35,828 bases of DNA from a virus. The notes below the pieces were generated by a model. The model saw nothing but the letters and a program-made list of their open reading frames with translations. It did no database searches and was not told the DNA's origin. Where the stretch lies: positions 1 to 35,828 of IMG/VR virus record IMGVR_UViG_3300024528_000168, one strand, 5' to 3'. This document shows positions 1 through 8,200 of this stretch, piece after piece. Within the stretch, counting starts at the first letter, position 1; the number at the start of each line of letters is the position of its first letter. The translations under genes and the position numbers were made by a program.

Positions 1-165
1 TTCGCCAAGGATTCCGCGATGGTCATGGAGTCAGGCACGATGACCATCACTGATGTCCACGATTTTAGTTCAGTCCAGATGGGCGAATTTATCGCGACTG
101 GAAATTCTCCGGCTAGGGGTGAAACCTCGTCAATCATCTATGGGAACACCTTCTCGGGAACGTGA
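1..165 (+). CDS. 3' end of an unidentified CDS (5' partial)
   Basis: Frame 1 is open from the first base to a TGA at 163-165 and gives 54 residues, with the N-terminus outside the window. The visible peptide is polar and rich in Ser, Thr and Gly (for example SGTMTITDVHDFSS and ETSSIIYGNTFSGT), which reads like the C-terminus of a beta-rich virion protein. I cannot assign a family. The gene lies on the same strand as the tail genes, and about 130 nt follow it before the first copy of the promoter-like motif. It is therefore probably the last gene of the preceding transcription unit. An in-frame Met at base 19 could in principle start a tiny ORF, but continuous coding from upstream is more likely. 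Confidence 0.5.
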   Translation, partial: FAKDSAMVMESGTMTITDVHDFSSVQMGEFIATGNSPARGETSSIIYGNTFSGT

Positions 166-295
166 TCCCATAGAACAAGGGCCAGAGGAGTTGCTGCTCC
201 CCTGACCCTCTACGTCACCATTCAAAGAGAGTTGAACGATGACGTTACACGACCGGCTGGGAACGTGGGATGCGTCCTCTGACGGGCTTGCTTCG

Positions 296-337
296 TTAGC
301 CCGCCTATCGCTCCCAACAGGTATCAATCGTTGGAGA
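296..337 (+). promoter_or_regulatory. Candidate phage promoter and leader, copy 1
   Basis: TTAG at 296-299, five bases, then CTATCG at 305-310; the TATCG starts 39 nt before the ATG at 345. From 304 to 337 the DNA is identical over 34 nt to 743-776, and the block ends in the GGAG ribosome binding site. A short hairpin (CGGGCT 283-288 with AGCCCG 298-303, nine-base loop) overlaps the front of the motif. The interval 166-344 otherwise holds no convincing gene. Calling it a promoter is inferred from position and repetition; no classical sigma-70 -35 box is evident. Confidence 0.5.
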
Positions 338-344
338 ACCCCTC

Positions 345-719
345 ATGGCTAAGACCCTTACTGCCACTGATCGATCGGCCCTGATCAGGTTGGCCTCGAC
401 TATGGAGAAGGGTTCAGTCGAGCGTAGGGCGATCTTGGCTGGGGTCAGGCAGGCAGGAGGCCGTTACAACGAAAGGGATGTCGAGGACATGGAGCCGGAT
501 ACGGCCCTAGACATGCTGGATGACCTGACGACTCAGGCCGGTCGGAAGGCTCACGAGTATGTGAGGCATTACCAACTGGCTCTCCGTGAAGCCGAGGAGA
601 ATCTCCGGGATCTGACGAAGGCGTGGGACAAGTGGGACTGGCAAACCCTCGCCAAGTTCAACGTCGTCACCGAAGACGAAGCTGACTTCGCCCGTGAAGT
701 CCTGGCCAGCTACACCTGA
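345..719 (+). CDS. Small phage protein with N-terminal RLAS-ERRAIL motif
   Basis: 124 residues. ATG with GGAG at 333-336, eight bases upstream. Residues 13-33 carry a motif (LIRLAS, GS, ERRAILAG) that is shared almost residue for residue with the next gene and, more loosely, with the reverse-strand gene at 34571. The rest is different: acidic (EDMEPDTALDMLDDL) and then a charged helical stretch (about residues 65-100, rich in Glu, Arg, Lys and Trp) with no signal peptide or membrane segment. I do not recognise the family. Similar N-terminal peptides are, to my memory, common on uncharacterised proteins of large phages, so it could be a sorting or assembly tag with a variable cargo. Start and coding status are secure; function is unknown. 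Confidence 0.75.
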   Translation: MAKTLTATDRSALIRLASTMEKGSVERRAILAGVRQAGGRYNERDVEDMEPDTALDMLDDLTTQAGRKAHEYVRHYQLALREAEENLRDLTKAWDKWDWQTLAKFNVVTEDEADFAREVLASYT

Positions 720-734
720 TCCCCTCTGGACCCG

Positions 735-776
735 GTAGTGATCCTATCGCTCCCAACAGGTATCAATCGTTGGAGA
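735..776 (+). promoter_or_regulatory. Candidate phage promoter and leader, copy 2
   Basis: GTAG at 735-738, five bases, CTATCG at 744-749; the TATCG begins 39 nt before the ATG at 784, exactly as in copy 1. Positions 743-776 repeat 304-337 with no mismatch, including the GGAG ribosome binding site. The short gap between the two small genes consists almost entirely of this element. Confidence 0.55.
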
Positions 777-783
777 CTCCCTC

Positions 784-1254
784 ATGGCGAAGACGCTCAC
801 CGCTGCCGACCGTAAAGCCCTCATTCGACTTGCTTCCTCTATGGAGGCGGGATCACAGGAACGCCGTGCGATTCTTGCAGGATTAACCAAGACCGCAGGA
901 GGCAGGGATGTGGTCTTGGAGGAGATGGTCGTCGGTGACCACCCCGAGGAAAATGAGGGTGTCAGGATGGTGCGGGTGACAGTCGAACTGGACAAGCGGG
1001 GTCGCCCGAGTGGTTTCTACGCCAAGGTCGCCCCCTACATCCGCTTCAACGCTGCCCGTGGAGATGAGCCTCCCTTTATGATGGAGTCTCATCGTTTCGG
1101 GGGTCAGGTCCGACCCTCGATCTTTCTGATTGAAGCCACCCGGTTCGGAGCCAAGGCCCTTCAACGTGCCGTGGACAAGGCCAAGCATGACCCCGAAACC
1201 AAACGTCTCATCGAGAATGCCAAAAATCAGGTCAGTCGCGGCGCGAAGTGGTGA
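784..1254 (+). CDS. Small phage protein with N-terminal RLAS-ERRAIL motif (second)
   Basis: 156 residues, ATG with GGAG at 772-775. Residues 1-34 match the preceding protein closely (MAKTLTA start, LIRLAS at 13-18, ERRAILAG at 26-33), although the codons differ at many synonymous sites. Selection has thus kept the peptide rather than the DNA. The remainder is unrelated to the neighbour: a beta-type stretch (VRMVRVTVELDKRG, about 60-73), a Phe-rich middle and a basic helical C-terminus (ALQRAVDKAKHD onwards). The MVR beta strand loosely resembles one in the reverse-strand protein at 34571-34089. No known enzyme motif, signal peptide or membrane segment is visible. Function unknown; possibly a virion or assembly factor. 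Confidence 0.75.
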   Translation: MAKTLTAADRKALIRLASSMEAGSQERRAILAGLTKTAGGRDVVLEEMVVGDHPEENEGVRMVRVTVELDKRGRPSGFYAKVAPYIRFNAARGDEPPFMMESHRFGGQVRPSIFLIEATRFGAKALQRAVDKAKHDPETKRLIENAKNQVSRGAKW

Positions 1255-1261
1255 AGACCCG

Positions 1262-1302
1262 GTAGCATCTCTATCGCCCTGATAAGGTCATCAGAGAACC
1301 CC
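1262..1302 (+). promoter_or_regulatory. Candidate phage promoter and leader, copy 3
   Basis: GTAG at 1262-1265, five bases, CTATCG at 1271-1276, 44 nt (from the T of TATCG) before the ATG at 1316. The sequence downstream differs from copies 1 and 2, but a GAGAACCCC box at 1294-1302 recurs at 334-342 and 5181-5189. The motif core and its five-base spacing are the conserved parts. Confidence 0.5.
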
Positions 1303-1315
1303 TGGACACCTAACG

Positions 1316-2017
1316 ATGTGGACTCTACTGCTGTCCTTGGCCTTAGCCCAAGACGACGTACCCTCTCTAGTGGAGCTTCTTCCTGACGTGCCGTCCTTCA
1401 CGACGGCCCGAAAACGCATGTACGAGATCCATGCCGACAATGGCGTCACTCTGTACTGCGGTTGCACCTGGACGGACAAGGTTGTGGACCTGAAGTCGTG
1501 TGGCCTTGGCGAGTACGACTCTATGCGGTGGAACCGGACGGAAGCCGAGCACGTCGTGCCAGCGTCCGCCATCGGCTCTACACGCGACTGCTGGGCCGAA
1601 GGGCGTGACTACTGCCTGAAGCATGACGCGGTGTTCAGGGCCGCTCATAACGATCTCCACAATCTCTACCCGGCTGTCGGTCAGATCAACAACTACCGCT
1701 CAAACAACCTCATAGGCATCGTCTTGGATGACACGCTTGAATGGGGCACCTGTGATTTCGAGATTGATCTTGAGACGGACAGGGCAGAGCCGCGTCCACA
1801 AGTTCGCGGAGACATCGCACGCATCCATTTTTATGTCGCCTGGATGTACGGCGTGCCTATCCCAGAGTGGCAGACAAGGCTGTTCCTGTGGTGGCATCAG
1901 TCAGACCCAGTAGACGCTTGGGAACTGGAAAGAAACGCCCGCATCCGCAAGATTCAGGGCAACGGCAACCCTTTCGTGGAGGCTAGTTTGGCAGCCATGT
2001 CCAAGTCCGACGAGTAA
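1316..2017 (+). CDS. Secreted endonuclease I (EndA/Dns/Vvn family)
   Basis: 233 residues. Predicted to cut DNA non-specifically in the periplasm or outside the cell. A short signal peptide (MWTLLLSLALAQ) ends near residue 12. Family landmarks appear in order: LYCGC at 46-50, the catalytic Glu-His pair in AEHVVPAS (E78, H79), DLHNLYPAVGQINNYRSN (113-130, with the metal-binding Asn near 125), RGDIARIHFY, YGVPIPEW, DPVDAWE and the family's usual ending GNGNPFV. Cysteines such as C48, C50, C62, C92 and C100 suggest disulfides, fitting export. A tail EASLAAMSKSDE follows the normal family end and overlaps the converging HNH gene by 35 nt, so the present 3' end may have been changed by that insertion. 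The ribosome binding site is weak: the GAGAACC box is 13 or more bases away. It may degrade host or competing DNA. Confidence 0.92.
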   Translation: MWTLLLSLALAQDDVPSLVELLPDVPSFTTARKRMYEIHADNGVTLYCGCTWTDKVVDLKSCGLGEYDSMRWNRTEAEHVVPASAIGSTRDCWAEGRDYCLKHDAVFRAAHNDLHNLYPAVGQINNYRSNNLIGIVLDDTLEWGTCDFEIDLETDRAEPRPQVRGDIARIHFYVAWMYGVPIPEWQTRLFLWWHQSDPVDAWELERNARIRKIQGNGNPFVEASLAAMSKSDE

Positions 2018-2519
2018 TGATCTGAGCCACCGTCATCTTGTGCACTCCATAGGTCTCCCCCAACTTAGCGTAGGAGACTCCTCCCTCAGCGTAGACTTTT
2101 CGGATTTCCCTCACCTCACTCTCGGTGAGTTTCGCTGTACCGTTTCTCTCTCCCCTGTTGGATGTTCCATGCTGAATACGGTCAGCCTGATTGGCAGCAG
2201 AGGTATCCCAGCGAAGGTTAGACAGTCGATTGTTGGGCGGCTTACCGTCATCATGACAGGCTTCCATCCCTTCAGGTTTCTCGCCTACAAAGGCAAGCAA
2301 GACCAAGTAGTGGACCTTCCTGTTGACCTTCTGTCCGGGTCTAGCCAGAATCACGTAGGGACGCCCTTCCAAGTCAGCACCAGGCTTCAGCACCCTCCCT
2401 CGAAATCTTCGGTCTCCGGTTCTTGTGCTCACCACGCGGTCCACCGATCGAACTCGCCCAAGGTCACTAGCCTCGTACCATCCTTCCCACTCTGGGATAG
2501 CTTTCCATGCCTCATACAT
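1983..2519 (-). CDS. HNH homing endonuclease (NUMOD4 - HNH - HTH)
   Basis: About 178 residues from the ATG at 2519; an in-frame GTG at 2537 would add six. NUMOD4 opens the protein (AWKAIPEWEGWYEASDLGRV), then the HNH nuclease core (ACHDDGKPPNNRLSNLRWDT), then NRGERNGTAKLT and a DNA-binding helix-turn-helix (YAKLGETYGVHKMTVAQI). This is the architecture of free-standing phage homing endonucleases of the I-HmuI type. It is the only reverse-strand gene in the first 34 kb and sits between a complete endonuclease I gene and a second, truncated one, as expected of a mobile intruder. Its 3' end overlaps the endonuclease I stop by 35 nt. A 22-bp tandem repeat covers its start, leaving the true start uncertain. 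All key HNH residues look present, so it is probably active. Confidence 0.88.
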   Translation of the reverse strand: MYEAWKAIPEWEGWYEASDLGRVRSVDRVVSTRTGDRRFRGRVLKPGADLEGRPYVILARPGQKVNRKVHYLVLLAFVGEKPEGMEACHDDGKPPNNRLSNLRWDTSAANQADRIQHGTSNRGERNGTAKLTESEVREIRKVYAEGGVSYAKLGETYGVHKMTVAQIITRRTWTWLPN

Positions 2520-2552
2520 ACTTTTATCTTGCCTCACGCATACTTTTATCTT
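2509..2552 (-). repeat. 22-bp tandem duplication over the HNH gene start
   Basis: Two adjacent 22-bp units (2509-2530 and 2531-2552) differ at only two positions. Read on the minus strand, each is AAGATAAAAGTATG, two variable bases, then TGAGGC. The A-rich block and an ATG are therefore doubled just before the coding region. The upstream copy's ATG runs into a stop after five codons, so only the inner ATG (2519) or the GTG at 2537 opens the endonuclease frame. Confidence 0.85.
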
Positions 2553-2558
2553 AGCACA

Positions 2559-2711
2559 CTATACGAGTGGCAGTACGGCGTGTCTATCCCAGAGTGGCAG
2601 AGGCCGACGCTGCTCCACTGGCACGCTCAAGATCCCGTGGATGCTTGGGAACGCACCCGAGACGAGCGCATTCAAGAAAGGCAAGGGAACGGCAACCCGT
2701 TTGTGCGCTGA
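2559..2711 (+). pseudogene. C-terminal remnant of a second endonuclease I gene
   Basis: About 50 codons matching the end of endonuclease I: WQYGVSIPEWQ, DPVDAWE, RQGNGNPFVR, then TGA at 2709-2711. Over 47 aligned residues I count 30 identical to the complete copy (residues near 176-222), with many synonymous changes, so it is a diverged paralogue or allele rather than a fresh copy. The family's proper ending NPFV plus one residue is kept here, unlike the extended first copy. The catalytic His and metal-binding regions are absent and the HNH gene occupies the place of the missing part. The long + strand reading frame through this region (from 2040) is mostly the antisense of the HNH gene joined to this fragment. 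Confidence 0.75.
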
Positions 2712-2753
2712 GTCACTCTAGGGCTACCCGTCTAGGTGGTTGACTCTTTTAGT

Positions 2754-2792
2754 CGCGGGTACTGTTCCGTGTCACGGGGTAGAGTTCCCGCG
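2754..2792 (+). promoter_or_regulatory. Branched RNA stem in the leader of the 2810 gene
   Basis: CGCGGGTACT (2754-2763) pairs with AGTTCCCGCG (2783-2792) in nine of ten positions. The enclosed bases form a second hairpin, CCGT (2767-2770) with ACGG (2774-2777). The structure ends five bases before the GGAGG ribosome binding site at 2797-2801. No T-run follows, so it is not a standard terminator. It could be a leader structure, an RNA-processing site or a weak terminator for the upstream unit. A possible TTGACT (2740-2745) lies just upstream with a poorly spaced TACTGT (2760-2765). Confidence 0.4.
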
Positions 2793-2809
2793 TGACGGAG
2801 GATTCCTGC

Positions 2810-3940
2810 ATGTTGGACCTAAGCGCGCTCAAACAAGCCCTTGAGCCTCTAACGAAGATTGGTCGTGACGAGGCCACCTTTGAGATCGGTGGGATGGAGA
2901 TCACCATTCTCCCCCTTCTCCCCTTGGATGAAGTCAAGGTCCAACGGTACTCGGCATCGGTATTGACGGACATTCAGGCGCAGGAGGGCTTGGCCGAGGA
3001 TGATCAAATGTCGCGTGCTGCGGCTCTCGATTACTTTGATCGGTTTCGGATCGAGATCATCTCCTACAGCATCGTACAAGTGGACTCGCTTGATCTCCGT
3101 GGTGTCGAGACAATCCCCACCGGGGAAGTCTTGGACAACGGTGTTGCCGTTCAGATCCCCAGGCCGTTGGCCATGCGAGAAATCGTTGAAGGCTGGTCGC
3201 GGGCCATGCTCACGGTCTGCTTCGCTCGCTATGGTGATCTTGTGCAGAGGATTGCCGATCAAGCGGACAAGATCGCCAAGTCTTCTTTGCCTGACATTGA
3301 AGCTGAGATCGGACGGGTTGAGTCTCGGCTGGCGCGGCTCAAGGCAGACCTCGAATCCCGTGCTGCGGGTGACCCCAGCATTACGTCCAAGCAGATCACC
3401 AGCCTGATCCGGGCCGGTGATCTTATGGAAACCCAAGCAGAGATGGCCGCCGAAGCGGCTGTTGAAGCAGCGGCCATGAGGCGTGTGGGAGCAACTAAAA
3501 ACCAGAAGTCCCCGACGCCGCCCCCGGCTGATGAACAACCGCCTCAGCGCAAGTCAGTGATCCCTCCGACCGCGCCGCCTCCCACGGCGGAGCCGGTGTA
3601 TCAGTCATCCAAGTCGGTCACAGAGCCGTCTGTTTCAGAGTTTCAGTCATCCTTTGGCGATGGCGACGATCCGAATGCGTTGGCCGTAGAGGAGCAGAGG
3701 ATCATGGCAGCGCGGGCCATTGCGGCTTCCGTCCGAGAGGAGGTCGAGAAGGCAGAGCAGGAGCCGGGTGACGCGCTACGCAACGCACAGCCAGCGGGTG
3801 AGATAGACGGCATTGAAGCGTACCGTCTACCACCTGAGAACATGTCTCCAAGGGGGCGTGGCCCGAAGAAAGAGCCTCAAGAGGCTGGCCCCCCAGAGAA
3901 GCGAGGGACAGAGAATCCCAACTTCAAGCCGCCTCAATAA
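2810..3940 (+). CDS. Probable tail assembly chaperone-like protein
   Basis: 376 residues from the ATG at 2810, chosen because GGAGG at 2797-2801 is eight bases upstream; a GTG at 2792 is an inferior alternative. The N-terminal part has the pattern of tail-assembly factors (FEIGGMEITILPLLPLDEV, about 24-45), followed by helices, a charged coiled coil near 163-185 (EAEIGRVESRLARLKADL), and a proline- and acid-rich, probably disordered C-terminal third. The gene is two upstream of the tape measure, the classical chaperone position. Chaperone pairs are often joined by ribosomal frameshifting, but I see no slippery site, and the next gene has its own start 12 nt later. The role is inferred from position and architecture; no confident family match. 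Confidence 0.6.
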   Translation: MLDLSALKQALEPLTKIGRDEATFEIGGMEITILPLLPLDEVKVQRYSASVLTDIQAQEGLAEDDQMSRAAALDYFDRFRIEIISYSIVQVDSLDLRGVETIPTGEVLDNGVAVQIPRPLAMREIVEGWSRAMLTVCFARYGDLVQRIADQADKIAKSSLPDIEAEIGRVESRLARLKADLESRAAGDPSITSKQITSLIRAGDLMETQAEMAAEAAVEAAAMRRVGATKNQKSPTPPPADEQPPQRKSVIPPTAPPPTAEPVYQSSKSVTEPSVSEFQSSFGDGDDPNALAVEEQRIMAARAIAASVREEVEKAEQEPGDALRNAQPAGEIDGIEAYRLPPENMSPRGRGPKKEPQEAGPPEKRGTENPNFKPPQ

Positions 3941-3952
3941 GAGAGGCGTACA

Positions 3953-5158
3953 GTGGACCGAGAGGCGTTCATCAGAGAGGCCGCAGAGGAGACGCTACTC
4001 CGGGAAGCGGACGAGCGGAGGTTTCTCTATGCCGACGTTGAAATGATGTTGCGGACGGGTTTGTTGACGCAATCCACGGTCGTCAACGACACTCTGGTGA
4101 TCTTCCGCACGCTGTACCCTAACGAACACCAGCACCTACTGGACCGAGCGGGTAGGCAAAACGCCCTTGGGTGGATGCGACAACACCTTGCAGCGTCGGT
4201 CCACATGATCGACGGGTATGCCGTCGAGCCTCAGTACGGGTCGAATCAAGCGTACTACCTGCACCGAGAATGGGCACAGGACATACGAGAGGAGTACCTG
4301 ATGGTGCTGTACTCCTACGTCGTAAGCCTTCGGTTGCGTTTGGAGCGTGCCATCAAGATCCTCGACGCCTTCTGCCACGAACGGTACTCCCGGTCGCTAT
4401 GGCGCATGGACGGCGCTCCACAGGGGCAACGGAACATCGTTCAGCGGTTGTGGGTGGCGTACAACGAGGCAGAGGACCGCTGGGAGCTTGACCAACAACA
4501 GTGGTCGCACACGCGGTCCATTGCCGGGGCCATGTCAGGCAAGCAAGCGAAGTCGTTGCAAGAGGCGATGAAGAAGTGGGAGACGCAACGCAAAGACAGG
4601 GGGAGTCGTATCATCGAGGATGCTGTCAACTGGATCATTTCGGGCGACAGGGCAGAGCAGGAGCCAATCACGGTCACCGTGAATGGTCAGACCTATGAGG
4701 TGCCGAAGGTCCATGCCTCGCAGACCGTCGAGGAGATGGAGGACGAGATGCTGCGGGCAGCGCGGGGCGAACAGGACTACCACGATGTCATGGTTGAACA
4801 GTACAAAGAGTTCCACCGTGGTCGTTTGGAGGATGCTCGTCGAGCACAGCGCGAGGCGATGGAAGCAGCATGGGGAGACACTGAGGGCGGCTTGACGGGT
4901 GAAACTCGGATGGTCGGGTACACCCCCGAACAGTTGGCGGAGATCAACCCGAACATGCTCAAGAAGAAGCCGAACACACAACGAGCGTCCGTGTCACCCG
5001 AGCATGAACGGTTCACCGAGTATCTAGGCACCGATGTCAAGGTGGGTTGGCTGGGGGCCGGTGGTGTTCCAGAGGAAGCCAAGAAACCAGTGCCCGACGA
5101 AGGGCCGGGGTCGTTGCAAGACAAGATCAGTCGTCGCTCCCCTCGTTTGAAGCAGTAG
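3953..5158 (+). CDS. Hypothetical protein preceding tape measure; second chaperone candidate
   Basis: 401 residues starting at a GTG with GAGG (3943-3946) six bases upstream; the preceding stop is only 12 nt away, so the two genes are probably co-translated. The protein is strongly helical and charged, with many Glu, Arg and Trp: an N-terminal helical bundle (DREAFIREAAEETLLREADE), a central aromatic region (about 90-165), a long amphipathic helix rich in Gln and Lys, and an acidic disordered tail with several prolines. There is no signal peptide or membrane segment. Its position just before the tape measure suggests it binds the tape measure during tail tube growth together with the 2810 product. 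I do not recognise the family. The TAG stop forms part of the promoter-like motif for the tape measure. Confidence 0.65.
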   Translation: MDREAFIREAAEETLLREADERRFLYADVEMMLRTGLLTQSTVVNDTLVIFRTLYPNEHQHLLDRAGRQNALGWMRQHLAASVHMIDGYAVEPQYGSNQAYYLHREWAQDIREEYLMVLYSYVVSLRLRLERAIKILDAFCHERYSRSLWRMDGAPQGQRNIVQRLWVAYNEAEDRWELDQQQWSHTRSIAGAMSGKQAKSLQEAMKKWETQRKDRGSRIIEDAVNWIISGDRAEQEPITVTVNGQTYEVPKVHASQTVEEMEDEMLRAARGEQDYHDVMVEQYKEFHRGRLEDARRAQREAMEAAWGDTEGGLTGETRMVGYTPEQLAEINPNMLKKKPNTQRASVSPEHERFTEYLGTDVKVGWLGAGGVPEEAKKPVPDEGPGSLQDKISRRSPRLKQ

Positions 5159-5189
5159 TCAGTCTATGGACGCCCATACAGAGAACCCC
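5155..5189 (+). promoter_or_regulatory. Candidate phage promoter for the tape measure gene
   Basis: GTAG at 5155-5158, five bases, CTATGG at 5164-5169, 39 nt (from the T of TATGG) before the ATG at 5204. The GAGAACCCC box recurs at 5181-5189. The GTAG half coincides with the stop codon of the upstream gene, so that part of the match carries less weight. Confidence 0.4.
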
Positions 5190-5203
5190 CGTGTAGGTGA
5201 ATC

Positions 5204-8200
5204 ATGCCGACTCCCGTGATGGCTGCGGATCTATTGCTCAACCCGAAGGGGTTGGCTCGTGCCATTGAGGACGAGGTGTCTGCGGGTGCGAGTGCGGGTC
5301 TGGAGGGTGGAACCAAGGCCAGCCAGAACAAAGTAATGAAGGCCATGTACGAGGCCCGGTGGAATGCGATCAAGCTGGGCAACCAGAAAGAAGCGGACTC
5401 CATCAAAGTGTTGGCGAAGCAGAAAGAGGCCACCATCATCGGCTATGCCGCGAAGCTGAAGAAAGTCAACCAGGAGATCAAAGCCTCGGAGGACGCGGGG
5501 ATCGAGGATTCGGCCCGCAAAGAACTGGTAGCGAAGCAGCGGAACCTCTCTAAGATGATCACGCTGGAGCAACGGGCCATTGAGGATGCGTCTGACAAGA
5601 TGGCTAAGGGTCAGGCGAACCGTCTCGCCCTGCTCGACGCGGGCTTGAAGAAGTCCGCACGGAGCCTCAATGAGAAGATGGAGGACGGCCTTAGTGGCTT
5701 TGCGGACAATTTTGAAGGGGCCATTAGCCAAGCCTTGAGCGCAGAGAACCTCGATCTCGGTGCGTTGGTCAAGGGGATGGGATCCGCATTAAAAGATGCA
5801 GGTCCGTCTTTGGTATCCGGTGGCACGAGTCTGGCCAAGAAGGGCGGGGCTATGGCCAAGAGCAAGGGCATGGTCGGGATGCTTGGCAAGGCTGCCGGGA
5901 TGCTTGGCGGAGCGGCAGCGTCACTGGGAGCGGTGGTTGGTGTTCTGGCTGGTGTTGCCGCAGTCATTGGAGCCGTCGTCGCTGTGATGATGGCTGCATA
6001 CGGTCAAACGAAGGAGTTCAACAAAGCGATTCTGGAAGGGGCTGGAGCACTCGACATGCTCAGTGGAGCGGCAGTCGGGAGCGCGAACGCCCTCGGGCAA
6101 GAGTTGGGGAAGCTGCGGAAGTCAGCCATGCTCACTGCAATGGAGTTCCGTACCACAACCGAGGAAGTGTTGGCCGTGACCTCTGCGATGAATCAGGCGG
6201 GGTTCACATTCAAGGAGCAAACCAAGGTTTTTGGCACCTATCGTGAAGCGATGTCCCAAGGCATCATTGTGATGCAGAACTTCGGTGTGGGGGCGGGTGA
6301 ATACGCTGAAATGGTGAACACCATGACCCGTGATTTCGCTATGGGTCAGCAGCAAATCGCAGAGTCCTTCGGGGACATTTTCGGTGCTGCAACGATGTCA
6401 GGCATGGGCGTCAAGAACTTTTTCACAGCGATTGGAGAAGCCACTTCGGGCATGGCCCTCTACAACTTCCGGTTGGAAGACACCTTGGAACTCATGGTTG
6501 GTTTGGAGAAGATTCTAGGTGAGGACATGGGCAAACAGGTCATGGGCCAGTTGAAAGGCAAGTACAAAGGGATGGGTACACAGGAGAAGTACAATGCCCT
6601 AATGACTTCGGGTGCGGCGGGACGTGGGGTGTTGAACGCCAGTTCGGCGCGTCAGGAGAAAGCGTTCACACAAAACACGTCAGACATCGACATGGCGGCA
6701 CTTCATGCGGCGGCGTTGAAGTTGGGCTTAGATATCGGAGGGAGCGGTGAAGCCAAACTCGGCAAGCTCTCCCGAGATGACGTGGCCAGCCTACAGGTTG
6801 CAGTAGAGGGTGCGGCACCGGAAATGGCGGACAAATTGTCGGGGTTGTTCCGCACACAGCGAGGGTCACAGGCGGGCGCTTCTATGGGAGCACGTTCCGA
6901 AGCAATGGGTGAACTCGACCAGATGGGCACACTGGCCTTCGATATGACACGCTCCGCTGCCGTCCTTGGAGAGAAAGGCATCAGTGATCTGGAAGGCATA
7001 TCGAAAATGGCCTTCGAGAACATCACAGGCCAGTCAGGCGAGATGCTGACCGCGTATCAGGACATCTATGCCCGCGTAAAAGCAACCATGAAGGATCAGG
7101 ATCCCGACCAGGATCTGTCGCTCTCAGCGGTCACCGCAGCGATTGCGTCAGGCGATATGCTCTCAAAGGAAGACGAAGCGAAGCTGGCAGAAGCCGCCAA
7201 GACCGGCTCTGAAAAGATGACTGACATCGCCAAACAGCAGTTGAAGGAGACAACGAGCATCCTCCAGACACTCAAAACCGGTGTCGTTATGATGCTGGAG
7301 TTGATCTACGATACGATGAACATTTTCGGAGGAGAGGACATTGCGGGGGCGCGTCAGAAGATGGAGGCGGAAGAAAAGAAGCTGGCGGGCATGGAGATCG
7401 GTGACGCGGGCTACGGAGCGCAATCGCAGGCGGCCAAAAGGACGCGAGAAGCCTATGAGGCAGTCCTTCAGGGAGGCACTTCGGAGGGTAGCTACCAAGA
7501 GGGCGCAGGCATCGTATCCGGCGAGGACCAGTTGAGGTCGGGTATGGCCGTCAAAGGGGGGGACGGGCTGCTGATGTCGCTGAATCGTCTGGCCACGGCT
7601 TCCGGCCACTCTGGGGTTACATCAGCCGCCGATTATATGGGCTTACCGACACAAGTAACGCCAGAGCAATCGCTCCCCAAAAACCTTGGGGCGACTGGTG
7701 TTCAACTGCTGTCAACATTGATGCAGGGGTTGCTCCCCGGAACGGGGATGCTAGGGCAGGGCTTCAATGTCACAGGCGAGGCGTATGCGACCGGGAGTGA
7801 TATCTACGAAGACGCTGATGTTGACAAACGGCTCGTTGAGATGGATGGCAAGCAGCAGGCGAAAGCAGACGAACAAATAAATCTGTCAGAGAAAGCCGTT
7901 GCCCTACAAGCCAAACTCAAGAGCGAATTGTCGGCGGTTGAGAAGAATACCGATCCCAAAAGAATCGCGGACCTGAAACGACGGGAGGAGTTGGCCGGTA
8001 TGGGCGTGGCCATTGGGGGGAATGCCACCGTCGATGAAATCACCGCCGCGATGGGTAGATACAAAGAGGAAGACGCGCAATATCAGAAACTAGATGCTCA
8101 CAGAAACATAATAGGGGCGGACCTTGAAGACTTCATTTACCGAGGGAATGCCCAGTCGGGAACAATCCATCCGATTGACAGCATGGATTCATTCTTCGGA

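Noticed and set aside
239-352. 37-codon ORF with a purine-rich start region
   Set aside because: It runs through the promoter-like repeat and into the next gene; no sign that the peptide is conserved.
2040-2711. 223-aa + strand reading frame
   Set aside because: Its first two thirds are the antisense of the HNH gene; only the last ~50 codons are a real remnant of endonuclease I.
2740-2765. Sigma-70 promoter TTGACT ... TACTGT before 2810
   Set aside because: Spacing is 14 bases and the -10 is poor; kept only as a remark.
3900-3960. Ribosomal frameshift between the two genes before the tape measure
   Set aside because: No slippery heptamer is visible at the end of the first gene, and the second has its own GTG and GAGG.
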